Source: an uncultured Pontibacter sp.
Lineage (GTDB): Bacteria; Bacteroidota; Bacteroidia; Cytophagales; Hymenobacteraceae
Assembly (NCBI RefSeq): GCF_947499215.1
Contig: NZ_CANMNI010000002.1
Span: forward strand, 248,001 to 312,000
Direction of reading: 5' to 3'
Length of the DNA: 64,000 bases
In this document: piece after piece, positions 45,294 to 55,172 of the stretch
How positions within the stretch are numbered: the stretch's first letter is position 1
Layout: the number at the start of each line of letters is the position of its first letter
Notes under the pieces: model-generated
Database searches by the model: none
What the model saw: the letters and a program-made list of their open reading frames with translations, nothing else
What the model was told of the DNA's origin: nothing
Position numbers and translations under genes: made by a program

Positions 45294-46922
45294 TTAGGTT
45301 TGGATCACGCCAACATTATACGGCTTCTCAATCGGGGCATGATTGGCAGCCTCTATACCCATGGAAATCACCTTACGGGTCTCCAGCGGGTCGATGATGC
45401 CGTCTATCCACAAGCGGGCGGCTGCGTAGTAGGGCGACAACTCTTCGTTATACTTGGCTGTGATGCGCTCCAGTAGCTCATTCTCCGCTTCCGGTGTTAT
45501 CTCTTCGCCTCTGGCTTTAAGGGCTGACACCTGAATCTGCAGCAGGGTTTTGGCTGCCGCCGCACCGCTCATCACGGCTAGCTGCGCCGATGGCCACGCA
45601 TAAATCAGACGCGGATCATAAGCTTTGCCGCACATGGCGTAGTTACCAGCGCCGTAACTGTTGCCAAGTATAACCGTAAATTTCGGCACTACCGAGTTAG
45701 CCATAGCGCTCACCATCTTGGCGCCGTCTTTTATAATGCCGCCGTGCTCCGATTTGCTGCCCACCATAAAGCCGGACACATCGTGCAGGAATACCAGCGG
45801 AATTTTCTTTTGGTTGCAGTTCATGATAAAGCGGGCCGCCTTGTCGGCTGAGTCGGAGTAGATTACGCCACCCATCTGCATTTCGCCTTTTTTACTTTTC
45901 ACGATCTTGCGCTGGTTCGCTACAATGCCTACTGCCCAGCCATCAATACGGCCTAGTCCGCAAATAAGTGTTTGGCCATAAAGGTCCTTGTAGGGCTCGA
46001 ACTCAGAGTTGTCGACCAAACGGCTGATGATGTCCATCATGTCGTACGGCTTGGTACGATCGGCTGGCAACTGGCCATAGATCTCGTTTTGGTCCAGCTT
46101 TGGAGCAACGGGCTCCACACGGCTGAAGCCAGCTTTCGGGTTCTCGCCCAGTTTGTCAAAAATAGTGCGGATATGATCCAGCGCCTCTTTATCGTCTTTG
46201 CACTTGTAGTCGGTTACACCGGATATTTCGCTATGCGTAGTAGCACCACCCAGCGTTTCGTTGTCGATGTTCTCACCGATGGCCGATTTCACCAAGTAAG
46301 AGCCTGCCAGAAATACAGAGCCTGTACCTTCCACAATCAGAGCCTCATCGCTCATGATCGGCAAGTAAGCACCACCGGCCACGCAACTGCCCATAATAGC
46401 GGCGATCTGCACAATGCCCATTGAGCTCATTACGGCGTTGTTGCGGAACATGCGCCCGAAGTGCTCTTTGTCCGGGAAGATCTCGTCCTGCATCGGCAAA
46501 AATACGCCAGCGCTGTCCACTAGGTATACGATCGGCAGTTTGTTCTCAATGGAGATCTCCTGCGCGCGCAGGTTTTTCTTGGCTGTGATCGGGAACCATG
46601 CACCGGCCTTTACGGTGGCGTCGTTGGCTACCACTACACACTGGCGGCCTTTGATGTAGCCTATACCTGTCACCACACCGCCGCTTGGGCAGCCGCCAAC
46701 TTCTTGGTACATGCCTTCACCGGCAAAAGCACCAACTTCCAAAAACTCGGTGCCTTCATCGAGCAGGTAGTCAATGCGCTCACGGGCGGTCATCTTGCCT
46801 TTAGCATGCTCTTTTGCGATGCGCTTCTCGCCACCACCCAGATGCACTTTCTTCAGTTTACTTTTCAGCTGGAAACTCAGCTGTTTAAGGGAGTCTTCGT
46901 TCTTATTGAATTCGATATCCAT
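45294..46922 (-). CDS. Acyl-CoA carboxylase beta (carboxyltransferase) subunit
   Basis: 542 residues, the crotonase-fold carboxyltransferase of a biotin-dependent carboxylase. N-domain: KMTARERIDYLLDEGTEFLEVG, YLVDSAGVFLPMQDEIFPDKEHFGR, MGSCVAGGAYLPIMSDE; C-domain: FLHDVSGFMVG, NSYGAGNYAMCGKAYDPRLIYAWP. The sequence EIFPDKEHFGR and the absence of the biotin domain leave both propionyl-CoA and 3-methylcrotonyl-CoA carboxylase possible. If propionyl-CoA, it fills the step before the mutase encoded at 30843-35432. The biotinylated alpha subunit is not in this window. Confidence 0.92.
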   Translation of the reverse strand: MDIEFNKNEDSLKQLSFQLKSKLKKVHLGGGEKRIAKEHAKGKMTARERIDYLLDEGTEFLEVGAFAGEGMYQEVGGCPSGGVVTGIGYIKGRQCVVVANDATVKAGAWFPITAKKNLRAQEISIENKLPIVYLVDSAGVFLPMQDEIFPDKEHFGRMFRNNAVMSSMGIVQIAAIMGSCVAGGAYLPIMSDEALIVEGTGSVFLAGSYLVKSAIGENIDNETLGGATTHSEISGVTDYKCKDDKEALDHIRTIFDKLGENPKAGFSRVEPVAPKLDQNEIYGQLPADRTKPYDMMDIISRLVDNSEFEPYKDLYGQTLICGLGRIDGWAVGIVANQRKIVKSKKGEMQMGGVIYSDSADKAARFIMNCNQKKIPLVFLHDVSGFMVGSKSEHGGIIKDGAKMVSAMANSVVPKFTVILGNSYGAGNYAMCGKAYDPRLIYAWPSAQLAVMSGAAAAKTLLQIQVSALKARGEEITPEAENELLERITAKYNEELSPYYAAARLWIDGIIDPLETRKVISMGIEAANHAPIEKPYNVGVIQT

Positions 46923-47010
46923 GAAAGGGTTATTATAAATAAGGGGACTACTTACAATGAAAAATCCGCTTTATGGGCGGATTTCACAAATATACAATTA
47001 TTAAGATGCA

Positions 47011-48066
47011 TTATTGGCTTTTTGTGGTATCGGTGGCCGGTACGCGCAGTGTATCCGGTGCCGAACGGCGGAACTCCTCCGGGTTCTCATCTTGCAACTC
47101 CTTTACCTCCTCCAATGTGATCACGCGGCCAGTTTCGTCTACTTTATACCTGTCTTTGCGGCCAATAAGCGAGAAGTGCACGTAGCGCTTCGGATAGGCT
47201 TGAATGTCACGCAGCAGCAGATTGAGCGCCTCTGTCGAGTTATTCATGTTACGGTAAAGTTCATCATCATTCATAAGCCTGCCAATAGATCCTTGGTCAG
47301 AGTTAAGTTTAGCAACGGTCGTTTCAAGTTCATTTACCGCTGAATTTGCGTCGCGCACCAGTTTGTTCACTTCCACTCGCTTCAGCGTATCGGTAAGCTC
47401 GGTCATGTTCACAGCCAACCTGTCAATGTTACGCTGCGTCTGCTTAAGAGCCGATGTCAGTTGACTCAGGTTAGAGGTAATCTGGTTAATATTGCGCTGG
47501 TTGTTGGCAAGGATCGCATTGATCAGCCTTGTCGTTTCATTAGAATTAGCCAATATCTCCTGCAAATTGCCTTTCGCCTCACTGTCTAGCAGGCGGTTGA
47601 CACGTGCCAGCGTGGTGTCCACCTTGTCGATTACAGGCACTGACTTGGATGAGAGCATATCCGTTATGCTAGTCTCTTTAAAGGCTATGAGTTCTTCGCC
47701 TCCATTGTACTGCTTGGTGTTGTTACGCAGCAGCAGGGTTATCGCCTTGCTGCCTAGAAGGTCAGAATTACCTAAACTGGCAATGGTCGAATCGCCAAGC
47801 TGCAGGTCTTTACGCACTTCCAAGTCCACACGCACCATGTTAGCCCGATCTGTCAGTAGTTCGAGGTCTTTTACATGACCCACCTGTATACCATTCAGAA
47901 ACACCGGATTTGAGACGGTAAGCCCGTCTACGCTATCATACACGACATGGTAGGTATGCGTTTTTGAGAAAATTGTGGAGCCTTTCAGGAAGTCATACCC
48001 GAAATACAAGATAACAATTGCCGCTATACCTAACAGGGCAACTTTAATTTCTTTAGATATTTTCAC
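47011..48066 (-). CDS. MlaD-family (MCE domain) lipid-transport protein
   Basis: 351 residues. Short N-terminal anchor helix (about 8-25), MCE domain with YHVVYDSVDGLTVSNPVFLNGIQVG (about 42-66), then a long helical/coiled region (about 150-290). It is the substrate-binding component of a phospholipid transporter between membranes; the ATPase and permease are not adjacent. The start is GTG at 48066, 22 bp after the amidase stop. Confidence 0.9.
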   Translation of the reverse strand: MKISKEIKVALLGIAAIVILYFGYDFLKGSTIFSKTHTYHVVYDSVDGLTVSNPVFLNGIQVGHVKDLELLTDRANMVRVDLEVRKDLQLGDSTIASLGNSDLLGSKAITLLLRNNTKQYNGGEELIAFKETSITDMLSSKSVPVIDKVDTTLARVNRLLDSEAKGNLQEILANSNETTRLINAILANNQRNINQITSNLSQLTSALKQTQRNIDRLAVNMTELTDTLKRVEVNKLVRDANSAVNELETTVAKLNSDQGSIGRLMNDDELYRNMNNSTEALNLLLRDIQAYPKRYVHFSLIGRKDRYKVDETGRVITLEEVKELQDENPEEFRRSAPDTLRVPATDTTKSQ

Positions 48067-48088
48067 GTAGGTGAGTTTGCTTTTTGCA

Positions 48089-48871
48089 TTAGTTCATAGC
48101 TTCAAGCTCTTGCTTGTACTCCTTAAAGGCACGATATATACCTGATGCCATATACGTTTGACCGGTTTTATCGTTAAGGAATTTTTCTTCAGTGGGGTTG
48201 GTCAGGAATCCGGCTTCAATCAATACGCTCGGCATATAGGATTTCCAGAGCACCAGAAAGCCCGCCTGCTTTACGCCGCGACTGCTACGGCCAACACGGG
48301 TTTTAAACTCATTTTCGATCTTTTGGGCAAATCGGAGGCTGTTGTCGATGTAAGCACTCTGGTGCAGCGCGAACATGATGTGGCTCTGGGGTGAGTTCGG
48401 ATCGAAGCCGCCATATTTCTCTTTGTAGTCGTCTTCTTGCAAAATAACGGCGTTCTCACGCTTAGCCACAGCTAAGTTGCCGTTGGTCGTGTGGAGCCCC
48501 ATGGTATAGGTCTCGGTACCGAAGGCTGCGGGAGGTCCGGCGTTGAGGTGGATGGAGATAAAAAGGTCTGCGTTGTTTTTGTTGGCGATGCCGGCCCGGT
48601 CGATAAGTTCCACGAAAGTATCGTCCTTGCGGGTGTAAACAACTTTCACGTCGGGTACGTTCTTCTCAATTAAGGCACCCACTTGCAGCGCCAACTTTAA
48701 GGCTACATCAGCCTCATGCGACATTTTACCGTTACAACCTATGTCTTTGCCACCGTGACCCGCATCGATAACTACCGTACGCAGCTTATACGCCTTACGG
48801 TATTCGAGCTTGCTGGAAGAGCATAGTAATAAAATAAGGGCCAGAATTGAAATAGTAACAATATTTCTCAC
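48089..48871 (-). CDS. N-acetylmuramoyl-L-alanine amidase
   Basis: 260 residues. Amidase_3 fold: VVIDAGHGGKDIG (metal His), glutamate in SHEADVALK, DLFISIHLNAG (second metal His) and VLIEAGFLTNP (catalytic Glu). The N-terminus is a signal peptide with a possible lipobox ILLLC (C17). It cuts the peptide from peptidoglycan during division or remodelling. The start codon is GTG at 48871. It is divergent from lptD and co-directional with mlaD. Confidence 0.92.
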   Translation of the reverse strand: MRNIVTISILALILLLCSSSKLEYRKAYKLRTVVIDAGHGGKDIGCNGKMSHEADVALKLALQVGALIEKNVPDVKVVYTRKDDTFVELIDRAGIANKNNADLFISIHLNAGPPAAFGTETYTMGLHTTNGNLAVAKRENAVILQEDDYKEKYGGFDPNSPQSHIMFALHQSAYIDNSLRFAQKIENEFKTRVGRSSRGVKQAGFLVLWKSYMPSVLIEAGFLTNPTEEKFLNDKTGQTYMASGIYRAFKEYKQELEAMN

Positions 48872-48898
48872 AACGCTCGTTAGTTAAAAGTTAAACAA

Positions 48899-48906
48899 TA
48901 ACTTTG
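48899..48906 (+). promoter_or_regulatory. Candidate -7 box of lptD
   Basis: TAACTTTG matches TAnnTTTG exactly within the 72-bp spacer shared by lptD and the divergent amidase gene. No clear TTTG lies about 20 bp upstream, so confidence is limited. Confidence 0.45.
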
Positions 48907-48943
48907 TACAAAATAAATAAAACTTTAGGGAAGTCTGAAGAAG

Positions 48944-51655
48944 TTGCGCTACATTTTGATTTTTTTGCTGCTGGTACAGCTCGCCGTGCTTTCTGCCCAG
49001 CCTGTGTTGGGTCAGCGGGTGCGCCGCCCCACCAGTACAGCTACGCCAAAAGACACTGTTAGCATCAAGCCCCCTGCCGATTCGCTCATGGCCAATGTGC
49101 CCAAAGGCGACATTGAGACCACTATCAATTACTCTGCCAGAGATTCCATCTTGTTTGAGGTTGACCGCAAAGTGGTGCACCTCTATGGGGATGCCCAGAT
49201 AGACTATGGCACCATGGAGCTCAAGGCTGCCTACATTCAAATTGACTACGACCTCAACACCCTTACGGCTACCACGCTTGTTGACTCCACTGGCAAAGAA
49301 GTTGGCACGCCTGTGTTTCAGGACGGGGCCGAGAGCTATGCTGCCAAGCGCATCGCCTACAACTACAAAACCAAGCGCGGACGCATCTCCGAAGTAGTAA
49401 CGCAACAAGGCGAGGGATACATACACTCCGAGGTCGTGAAAAAAAATGAACAGAACGAGATTTTCGGTCTGCACAACAAGTACACCACCTGTAACCTCGA
49501 GCATCCACACTTCTACATCAGCGCGGGCAGGATCAAGGCCATACCTAACGACAAAATCATGTCGGGGCCTTTTAACTTGGTGATCGCCGACATACCTACA
49601 CCACTTGGGTTCCTATTCGGACTGTTCCCCACGCCGCGTAATAAGCGTTCTTCTGGGGTAATCATGCCGACCTTCGGCGAATCACGTGCCCGTGGTTTCT
49701 ACCTGAGCAATGGGGGCTACTACTTGGCCATCAACGATTACATCGGCACGCGCATTACCGGGGACATTTACTCACTGGGCGGCTACAAGGTAACGGTAGA
49801 CAACACCTATATCAAGCGCTATTCTTATCGTGGCAATTTCAATATCAGTTACGATTACTTCAAGAATGACCAAGCAGGTATAGACGACCCGTCAAGGTCG
49901 ACTACCAACTTCAGCGGACTGCCTCCCTCACAGCGCACAGCCTTCGTAAACTGGACGCACAGCCCCGTACAGAAACCGGGCCGCGGACGCTTTACCGCCA
50001 ACGTAAGAGCAGGTAGCGGGCAGCACAACCGCGTGAACTTCAACAGTCCGAACCAGTACCTGACACCGACGTTCAACTCGACTATCACCTACCAGAAAAA
50101 CATACAGAACTCCCCGTTCAGCTACACGGCGACGCTGAGCCAAGGCCAAAACAACGGTGGCTTCGTGGGAGAGGAAGAAAACCGGAGACCTGCGCCCACG
50201 GTTATGAACTTCGTGCTGCCGGATCTTAACTTTGCTATGACGCAGACGAGTCTGTATGAGATTTTCTCGAAAAACGTGCCGACTGGTAAGTGGTATGAGA
50301 ACTTCACGTTTGGCTACAACCTCCGGGCCCGAAATGAGGTGTCAAACAGAGAAACTGCACGCAGCCTAGGTAATGTGCCTTTGATTGGCGGTACTGACAG
50401 GGACTCTATCTTTGGGATCAACTTCGACAACCTAGATCGCCTGTGGCGCAACGGCCGAAAGAGCGCCGACCACAACTTCCAGATCGGACTGGGCAACTAC
50501 AAAGTACTCCGTCACTTCAACTTGACACCTACTGTGAGCTACCGGGAGTCATGGTTCGATAAAAAACTCTCCTATACCTTCAACCCCGAAGCGCAAGCAG
50601 TGCAGGTAGACACGGCTGGATTTGGCAGAGTATACGAATACGGTGCGGGCGCCTCTCTAAACACGACCGTATACGGCACCGTCAATTTCCGGAAAGGCAA
50701 TCGTGTGGAAGCCATACGCCATATCATGCGCCCTAGCCTGAGCTATAATTACCGGCCTAACTTCGACGATGAACAGCGCTTTGGTTTTGCCCAGACCATA
50801 CAGGTGGGCACGGACTCGCTTACTAACCAGCCCATTTTTCAGCGGCTGCCACGCTTCAGCGGCAATGTGCCCACTGGCGGCATGGCCAGCGGATTGGGTA
50901 TTAGTTTAGACAACCAACTACAAATGAAGGTGCGCTCCCGCTCCGACACTGCTGCAACAACTTCGGAGAAAGTAAGCATCCTCGACAACTTCCGCATCAG
51001 CACCTTCTACAACTTCGCTCAGGATACCATGCGTCTGAGTCCAATTAACGTGAGCATGAACACACGTCTGTTTCAGATATTCGACGTGAACTTTAACTCG
51101 ATCTTCAACCCTTATCAACTAAGTCCCAATGGCGACCGGGCCATCAACCGCTACATGATAGAAGGGGGTGGCTTTAAGCTGGCAAGGCTTACAAACGCCA
51201 ACTTGAGTGTGCGCGCCAATTTTAACCCGGAAGCCCGTAATACCAGCGCGCCGCCGCCTTCGAACCTGCCAGGTATGCTGGATCCGATGGACCCGCTCAT
51301 TCCAGAATACGTGGACTTTAACATCCCTTGGACGCTGAGTTTGGACTATACGATCTACTACATAGGAGCTATGGGGCAGCAGGGGGCAGACATCACTCAG
51401 AATATTGGTGTGCAGGGCACGCTGAACCTGACTGAGAAATGGAAGTTTGGTTACATGGCCGGCTACGATTTTACGAATAAGAATGTCTCCAATGCCAGCG
51501 TGGACATATACCGTGATCTGCACTGCTGGGAGATGAGCATCGGCTGGCGGCCTTTCGGTTTGATGCGGGGCTATAACCTGACGATCAATGCCCGCTCATC
51601 GCTGCTGCGTGATTTGCGCCTCACCCGAAACAGATCGGGTATGAACTTCAGATAA
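48944..51655 (+). CDS. lptD: LPS-assembly outer-membrane protein LptD (Bacteroidota type)
   Basis: 903 residues with a signal peptide (cleavage after VLGQ, about 24). An LptA/OstA-like jellyroll (about 60-200: [30 protein letters not shown]) is followed by the LptD beta-barrel ([32 protein letters not shown] and many strands to the C-terminal [20 protein letters not shown], ending in aromatic-arginine). It inserts LPS into the outer membrane. The start is TTG at 48944; no ATG fits. It ends in a terminator at 51660. Confidence 0.92.
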   Translation: MRYILIFLLLVQLAVLSAQPVLGQRVRRPTSTATPKDTVSIKPPADSLMANVPKGDIETTINYSARDSILFEVDRKVVHLYGDAQIDYGTMELKAAYIQIDYDLNTLTATTLVDSTGKEVGTPVFQDGAESYAAKRIAYNYKTKRGRISEVVTQQGEGYIHSEVVKKNEQNEIFGLHNKYTTCNLEHPHFYISAGRIKAIPNDKIMSGPFNLVIADIPTPLGFLFGLFPTPRNKRSSGVIMPTFGESRARGFYLSNGGYYLAINDYIGTRITGDIYSLGGYKVTVDNTYIKRYSYRGNFNISYDYFKNDQAGIDDPSRSTTNFSGLPPSQRTAFVNWTHSPVQKPGRGRFTANVRAGSGQHNRVNFNSPNQYLTPTFNSTITYQKNIQNSPFSYTATLSQGQNNGGFVGEEENRRPAPTVMNFVLPDLNFAMTQTSLYEIFSKNVPTGKWYENFTFGYNLRARNEVSNRETARSLGNVPLIGGTDRDSIFGINFDNLDRLWRNGRKSADHNFQIGLGNYKVLRHFNLTPTVSYRESWFDKKLSYTFNPEAQAVQVDTAGFGRVYEYGAGASLNTTVYGTVNFRKGNRVEAIRHIMRPSLSYNYRPNFDDEQRFGFAQTIQVGTDSLTNQPIFQRLPRFSGNVPTGGMASGLGISLDNQLQMKVRSRSDTAATTSEKVSILDNFRISTFYNFAQDTMRLSPINVSMNTRLFQIFDVNFNSIFNPYQLSPNGDRAINRYMIEGGGFKLARLTNANLSVRANFNPEARNTSAPPPSNLPGMLDPMDPLIPEYVDFNIPWTLSLDYTIYYIGAMGQQGADITQNIGVQGTLNLTEKWKFGYMAGYDFTNKNVSNASVDIYRDLHCWEMSIGWRPFGLMRGYNLTINARSSLLRDLRLTRNRSGMNFR

Positions 51656-51659
51656 GATA

Positions 51660-51697
51660 CAAAACAGCCGCTCCTGCAAAATGGGTGGCTGTTTTTG
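51660..51697 (+). terminator. Terminator after lptD
   Basis: AAAACAGCC (51661-51669) pairs with GGCTGTTTT (51687-51695), followed by TTGTTTTGA. A 9-bp stem ahead of the panB start. Confidence 0.65.
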
Positions 51698-51740
51698 TTT
51701 TGATTTTTATAATTTTGGATCGAACCTTAAACAGCACACT

Positions 51741-52559
51741 ATGTCTGTCCATAAAAGCGACCTCAAAAAAGTAACCACACACCAGTTGCAGAACATGAAA
51801 GAGCGCGGCGAGAAAATCTCCATGCTCACGGCTTACGATTATTCCATGGCCACTATTCTGGATGCAGCCGGCGTGGATGTGCTGCTCGTAGGCGACTCGG
51901 CCTCCAACGTAATGGCCGGTCACGAGACAACACTCCCGATTACACTGGACCAGATGATCTACCACGCCTCTTCGGTTATCCGAGGTGTGAACCGCGCTTT
52001 TGTGGTAGTGGATCTGCCGTTTGGCTCTTACCAAGGAAACTCTTCGGAGGCGCTGCGCTCCACCATCCGCATCATGAAGGAGTCGGGTGCGCATGGCGTG
52101 AAACTGGAAGGCGGCGCAGAGATAAAAGAGTCTATTATACGCATCCTGAGTGCGGGTGTACCGGTGATGGGCCACTTAGGCCTGACACCGCAGTCCATCT
52201 ACAAATTCGGCACCTACACGGTTCGCGCCAAAGAAGAGGTCGAAGCCCAGAAGCTGATTGATGATGCGCTATTGCTGCAGGCGCTCGGCTGTTTTGCCAT
52301 TGTACTGGAGAAGATTCCTTCTGAACTGGCAAAACGCGTGGCAGAAAAACTGGAGATCCCTATCATAGGTATAGGCGCTGGTCCACACGTGGATGGGCAG
52401 GTACTGGTGGTACACGATATGCTGGGCATCAACAAAGAGTTCAAGCCACGCTTCCTTCGCCGCTACGCCGATATGCACAGCATCATGACCGACGCTGTGC
52501 AGAACTACGTGAAAGACGTGAAGAGCAAAGACTTCCCGAACGATAAAGAAGCATATTAA
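51741..52559 (+). CDS. panB: 3-methyl-2-oxobutanoate hydroxymethyltransferase
   Basis: 272 residues from ATG 51741 (MSVHKSDL); the open frame upstream runs through the lptD terminator. Motifs: [31 protein letters not shown] (metal Asp), [38 protein letters not shown] and [15 protein letters not shown]. First committed step of pantothenate and CoA synthesis. The remaining pan genes are not in the window. Confidence 0.95.
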   Translation: MSVHKSDLKKVTTHQLQNMKERGEKISMLTAYDYSMATILDAAGVDVLLVGDSASNVMAGHETTLPITLDQMIYHASSVIRGVNRAFVVVDLPFGSYQGNSSEALRSTIRIMKESGAHGVKLEGGAEIKESIIRILSAGVPVMGHLGLTPQSIYKFGTYTVRAKEEVEAQKLIDDALLLQALGCFAIVLEKIPSELAKRVAEKLEIPIIGIGAGPHVDGQVLVVHDMLGINKEFKPRFLRRYADMHSIMTDAVQNYVKDVKSKDFPNDKEAY

Positions 52560-52560
52560 C

Positions 52561-52622
52561 TAATGAATAATGGACTAATGATTACTGAGTAATTCGCTTT
52601 GGATTATTCATTAATCATTAGT
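52561..52622. repeat. TAATGA/TCATTA inverted-repeat spacer
   Basis: TAATGAATAAT (52561-52571) and ACTAATGATTA (52574-52584) have exact complements ATTATTCATTA (52603-52613) and TAATCATTAGT (52612-52622). It resembles in style the ATTCA-rich element at 33148-33283 and lies just before the pseudouridine synthase start. Confidence 0.6.
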
Positions 52623-52649
52623 CATTATAAACTACTCATTCAAAAGCCC

Positions 52650-53342
52650 ATGGCTTTTCTAGATGTTCTTTTTGAGGATAACCATGTGCTGGTGGTCAAT
52701 AAACCGGCCGGTTTGCTGGTGCATGGCGACGAGACGGGTGACGTGTGCCTAGCCGATCTGGCAAAGGAGTACATCAAAGAGAAGTATAACAAACCGGGCA
52801 ATGTGTTTATCGGGGTGGTGCATCGTCTCGACCGGCCGGTGAGTGGCGTGGTGCTACTGGCCAAAACCTCCAAAGCCCTTAGCCGCCTCAACGAGCTTTT
52901 CCGGAGCAAAAAAACCATCAAGACGTATTGGGCTGTTGTGTTGAACAAACCCACCGTGGAGCAACAAACGCTCGTGCATTGGCTCATCAAAGACAGCAGC
53001 CGCAACGTGACCACCGCCTACGCCCGCGAAAACAGTAAAGGTCTCCGCTCTGAGCTCAGCTACCGCCTCATAGCACAGCACAACAAGCACTACTTGCTTG
53101 AGGTGAACCCCGTAACAGGCCGTCCGCACCAGATACGGGTGCAGCTAGCCTCTATGCATTGCCCCATTGCAGGCGACCTCAGGTATGGCGCCGGCAATCC
53201 GTTGCCCGATAAAAGCATTGCGCTGCATGCCCGCAGCCTGCAATTTGAGCACCCCACTCTCAAAACCATGGTAACGGTGAGCGCTCCACTTCCCTCCGCC
53301 CCCATCTGGAAGCCATTTAAATCGAATGATTATTCTTATTAA
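52650..53342 (+). CDS. RluA-family pseudouridine synthase
   Basis: 230 residues from ATG 52650 (MAFLDVLFEDN); the upstream open start lies in the repeat spacer. Catalytic motif HRLDRPVSG with the active aspartate (about residue 68), then LLLAKTSKAL, KTYWAVV and VTGRPHQIRVQLA. It isomerises uridines in rRNA or tRNA; the target site cannot be named. The short length, without an S4 domain, fits the RluA rather than RluC/D group. Confidence 0.92.
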   Translation: MAFLDVLFEDNHVLVVNKPAGLLVHGDETGDVCLADLAKEYIKEKYNKPGNVFIGVVHRLDRPVSGVVLLAKTSKALSRLNELFRSKKTIKTYWAVVLNKPTVEQQTLVHWLIKDSSRNVTTAYARENSKGLRSELSYRLIAQHNKHYLLEVNPVTGRPHQIRVQLASMHCPIAGDLRYGAGNPLPDKSIALHARSLQFEHPTLKTMVTVSAPLPSAPIWKPFKSNDYSY

Positions 53343-53507
53343 TCATTATTTATTCCCAAAATTGATATTTATCATCTTTCTGAACTTTTATACCTGATTT
53401 TATTATTTCTATAGAATCACATTGTAATTTTGCAAAGGCTTGGCGCCTGCACAGGCTGACATTATACTATACTCTGTTATTAGAAACTTTAACATACTAA
53501 TTGCTTA

Positions 53508-54269
53508 ATGGCTATACTCATTTTCTTCGTACTGCACTGGTACCTTTCTCTGTTCGTGCAGACATTCTTCCTGCACCGCTATGCAGCCCACAAGATGTTC
53601 ACCATGAGCCCTTTCTGGGAGAAGGCTTTTTATCTACTAACGTACATTGCGCAAGGCTCCTCCTTCCTGTCGCCACGTGCTTATGCCATTTTACACCGCA
53701 TGCATCACGCTTTTTCTGATACGGAGCGTGACCCGCATTCACCGCACTACTCCAACAATGCTTTCACGATGATGTGGAAGACCAAAAATATTTACAACGA
53801 CGTGCTCAACCACCGCGTGGAGCCAGAGCGTCGTTTTGATGGCGACTACCCACTGTGGCCGGCTCTTGAGAAGATCGGGGATTCGAAAGTTTCCCGTATT
53901 GGCTGGGGTGTAGCTTATGTGCTGTTCTACATCGCCTTCGCCACCCAGTGGTGGATGTTCCTGTTGTTGCCGCTTCACTTCCTGATGGGCCCGGTACACG
54001 GCGCGATCGTAAACTGGAGCGGACACAAGTATGGCTACCAGAACTTCGACAACAACGACAAGTCGCGCAACTCGCTTTTCTTCGACTTCCTGACAGGCGG
54101 TGAGCTGTTCCAGAACAACCACCACAAACTGCCTAACCGCGTGAACTTCGGCGTGAAGTGGTGGGAAGTAGACCCAACCTGGCCTGTCATCTGGACGCTG
54201 GACAAGCTGAGCATCATCAAGCTGAAGCCCGTGAAAGTAAAAGCTGCCCGCAACAAAGTAGGCGCTTAA
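53508..54269 (+). CDS. Membrane fatty-acid desaturase
   Basis: 253 residues, four hydrophobic helices and the three histidine boxes of the diiron desaturases: HRYAAH (about 23-28), HRMHH (about 64-68) and NNHHK (about 205), plus HGAIVNWSGH. Likely inserts a double bond in acyl chains (delta-9 type) for membrane fluidity; substrate and position are inferred. Ends in a terminator at 54288. Confidence 0.9.
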   Translation: MAILIFFVLHWYLSLFVQTFFLHRYAAHKMFTMSPFWEKAFYLLTYIAQGSSFLSPRAYAILHRMHHAFSDTERDPHSPHYSNNAFTMMWKTKNIYNDVLNHRVEPERRFDGDYPLWPALEKIGDSKVSRIGWGVAYVLFYIAFATQWWMFLLLPLHFLMGPVHGAIVNWSGHKYGYQNFDNNDKSRNSLFFDFLTGGELFQNNHHKLPNRVNFGVKWWEVDPTWPVIWTLDKLSIIKLKPVKVKAARNKVGA

Positions 54270-54287
54270 TAATTCAAGACATAAAGG

Positions 54288-54313
54288 AAAGCCCTTCGGA
54301 AACGGAGGGCTTT
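54288..54313 (+). terminator. Terminator after desaturase
   Basis: AAAGCCCT (54288-54295) pairs with AGGGCTTT (54306-54313), followed by a T-run. Confidence 0.8.
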
Positions 54314-54393
54314 TTTTTGTGTGGTAAAAATTATAGAATTGTATTTTTTGTCAAATAATTAATTATTTTTATCCAATATATTCACACACACCT

Positions 54394-54936
54394 ATGAGAA
54401 CAACATCTACAATTACAACTTCACCCAAAAGCACTATACTGAGTTTGCTTTTGATGCTGCTCATTATCCCGCTGTGCTTTTCTTGCAAAAAAGAGCCAGT
54501 TGAAGAACCACTCATGCAATATCATTTTATTGAATTTGTAGACGCCTCAGGCAAAAATCTTTTAGAAAGCGGCGAGATATCAACTTCTGACTTCAAGCTA
54601 ATCTCTGGCGACTTTGTCTACACTTGGGATGAGATACTGGCTGAGAAGAAGCGCGATGCTACTTCAATTTCTGAAACTCTCCCCCATAACTATGAACATG
54701 TTGATATTCTTAACGAAATGTTCAGTAATGATAATTTGCTTTTAGAAGCCTCACAAGGCAACTTAGGAGGGTTTGGACCACGAGAGAAAATATTCTCTCT
54801 AAATGGAGTAAATCACACGTTCACGTATTCGTCCAAAGAAGGCTTCTACCAGAACGGCAAGAAGCTGTCAACCACAACAGATGTAATTGATAAAGGCTAT
54901 ATATTCCTGCACCACATAGTACTGGAGGATTATTAA
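54394..54936 (+). CDS. Orphan lipoprotein, AT-rich gene
   Basis: 180 residues. Signal sequence ends in LCFSC, so C31 is the lipidated residue. The mature part is acidic and contains VDASGKNLLESGEIST and a C-terminal beta-rich region (HTFTYSSKEGFYQNGKKLST). I do not recognise a family. Composition is more A+T-rich than its neighbours, with an AT-rich upstream spacer. Bounded by terminators on both sides, so it is monocistronic. Possible recent acquisition. Confidence 0.6.
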   Translation: MRTTSTITTSPKSTILSLLLMLLIIPLCFSCKKEPVEEPLMQYHFIEFVDASGKNLLESGEISTSDFKLISGDFVYTWDEILAEKKRDATSISETLPHNYEHVDILNEMFSNDNLLLEASQGNLGGFGPREKIFSLNGVNHTFTYSSKEGFYQNGKKLSTTTDVIDKGYIFLHHIVLEDY

Positions 54937-54959
54937 GAACCGAGTTTGATAAAACTGCT

Positions 54960-54989
54960 AGAAAGCCCTCCTTTACGGGAGGGCTTTCT
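54960..54989 (+). terminator. Terminator after orphan lipoprotein
   Basis: AGAAAGCCCTCC (54960-54971) pairs with GGAGGGCTTTCT (54978-54989). A 12-bp stem, 6-nt loop and T-rich tail. Confidence 0.85.
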
Positions 54990-55086
54990 TATTTGGCAGC
55001 ACTTATACTTGTCAGAGTATGCAAGGTGGTAACAGACTGCAGGAACTATACCGCCCGCCCACACCTGCAAATCAATTTTCAAAAAT

Positions 55087-55119
55087 CTTGCATTAATCGG
55101 CACAAAATCATTACCTTTG
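55087..55119 (+). promoter_or_regulatory. rpsP operon promoter
   Basis: CTTG at 55087-55090 and TACCTTTG at 55112-55119, spaced by 21 bp, fit the Bacteroidota promoter pattern. The leader to 55173 can form a hairpin, GGCG (55135-55138) with CGCC (55147-55150). Confidence 0.7.
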
Positions 55120-55172
55120 CGGTTCTAAAAACTGGCGGACGGGTTTCGCCGACTTTAAATTTTATATAAAAA

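Noticed and set aside
45294..46922. Naming the gene firmly as propionyl-CoA carboxylase
   Set aside because: The EIFPDKEHFGR-type sequence also fits 3-methylcrotonyl-CoA carboxylase and the partner subunit is not present.
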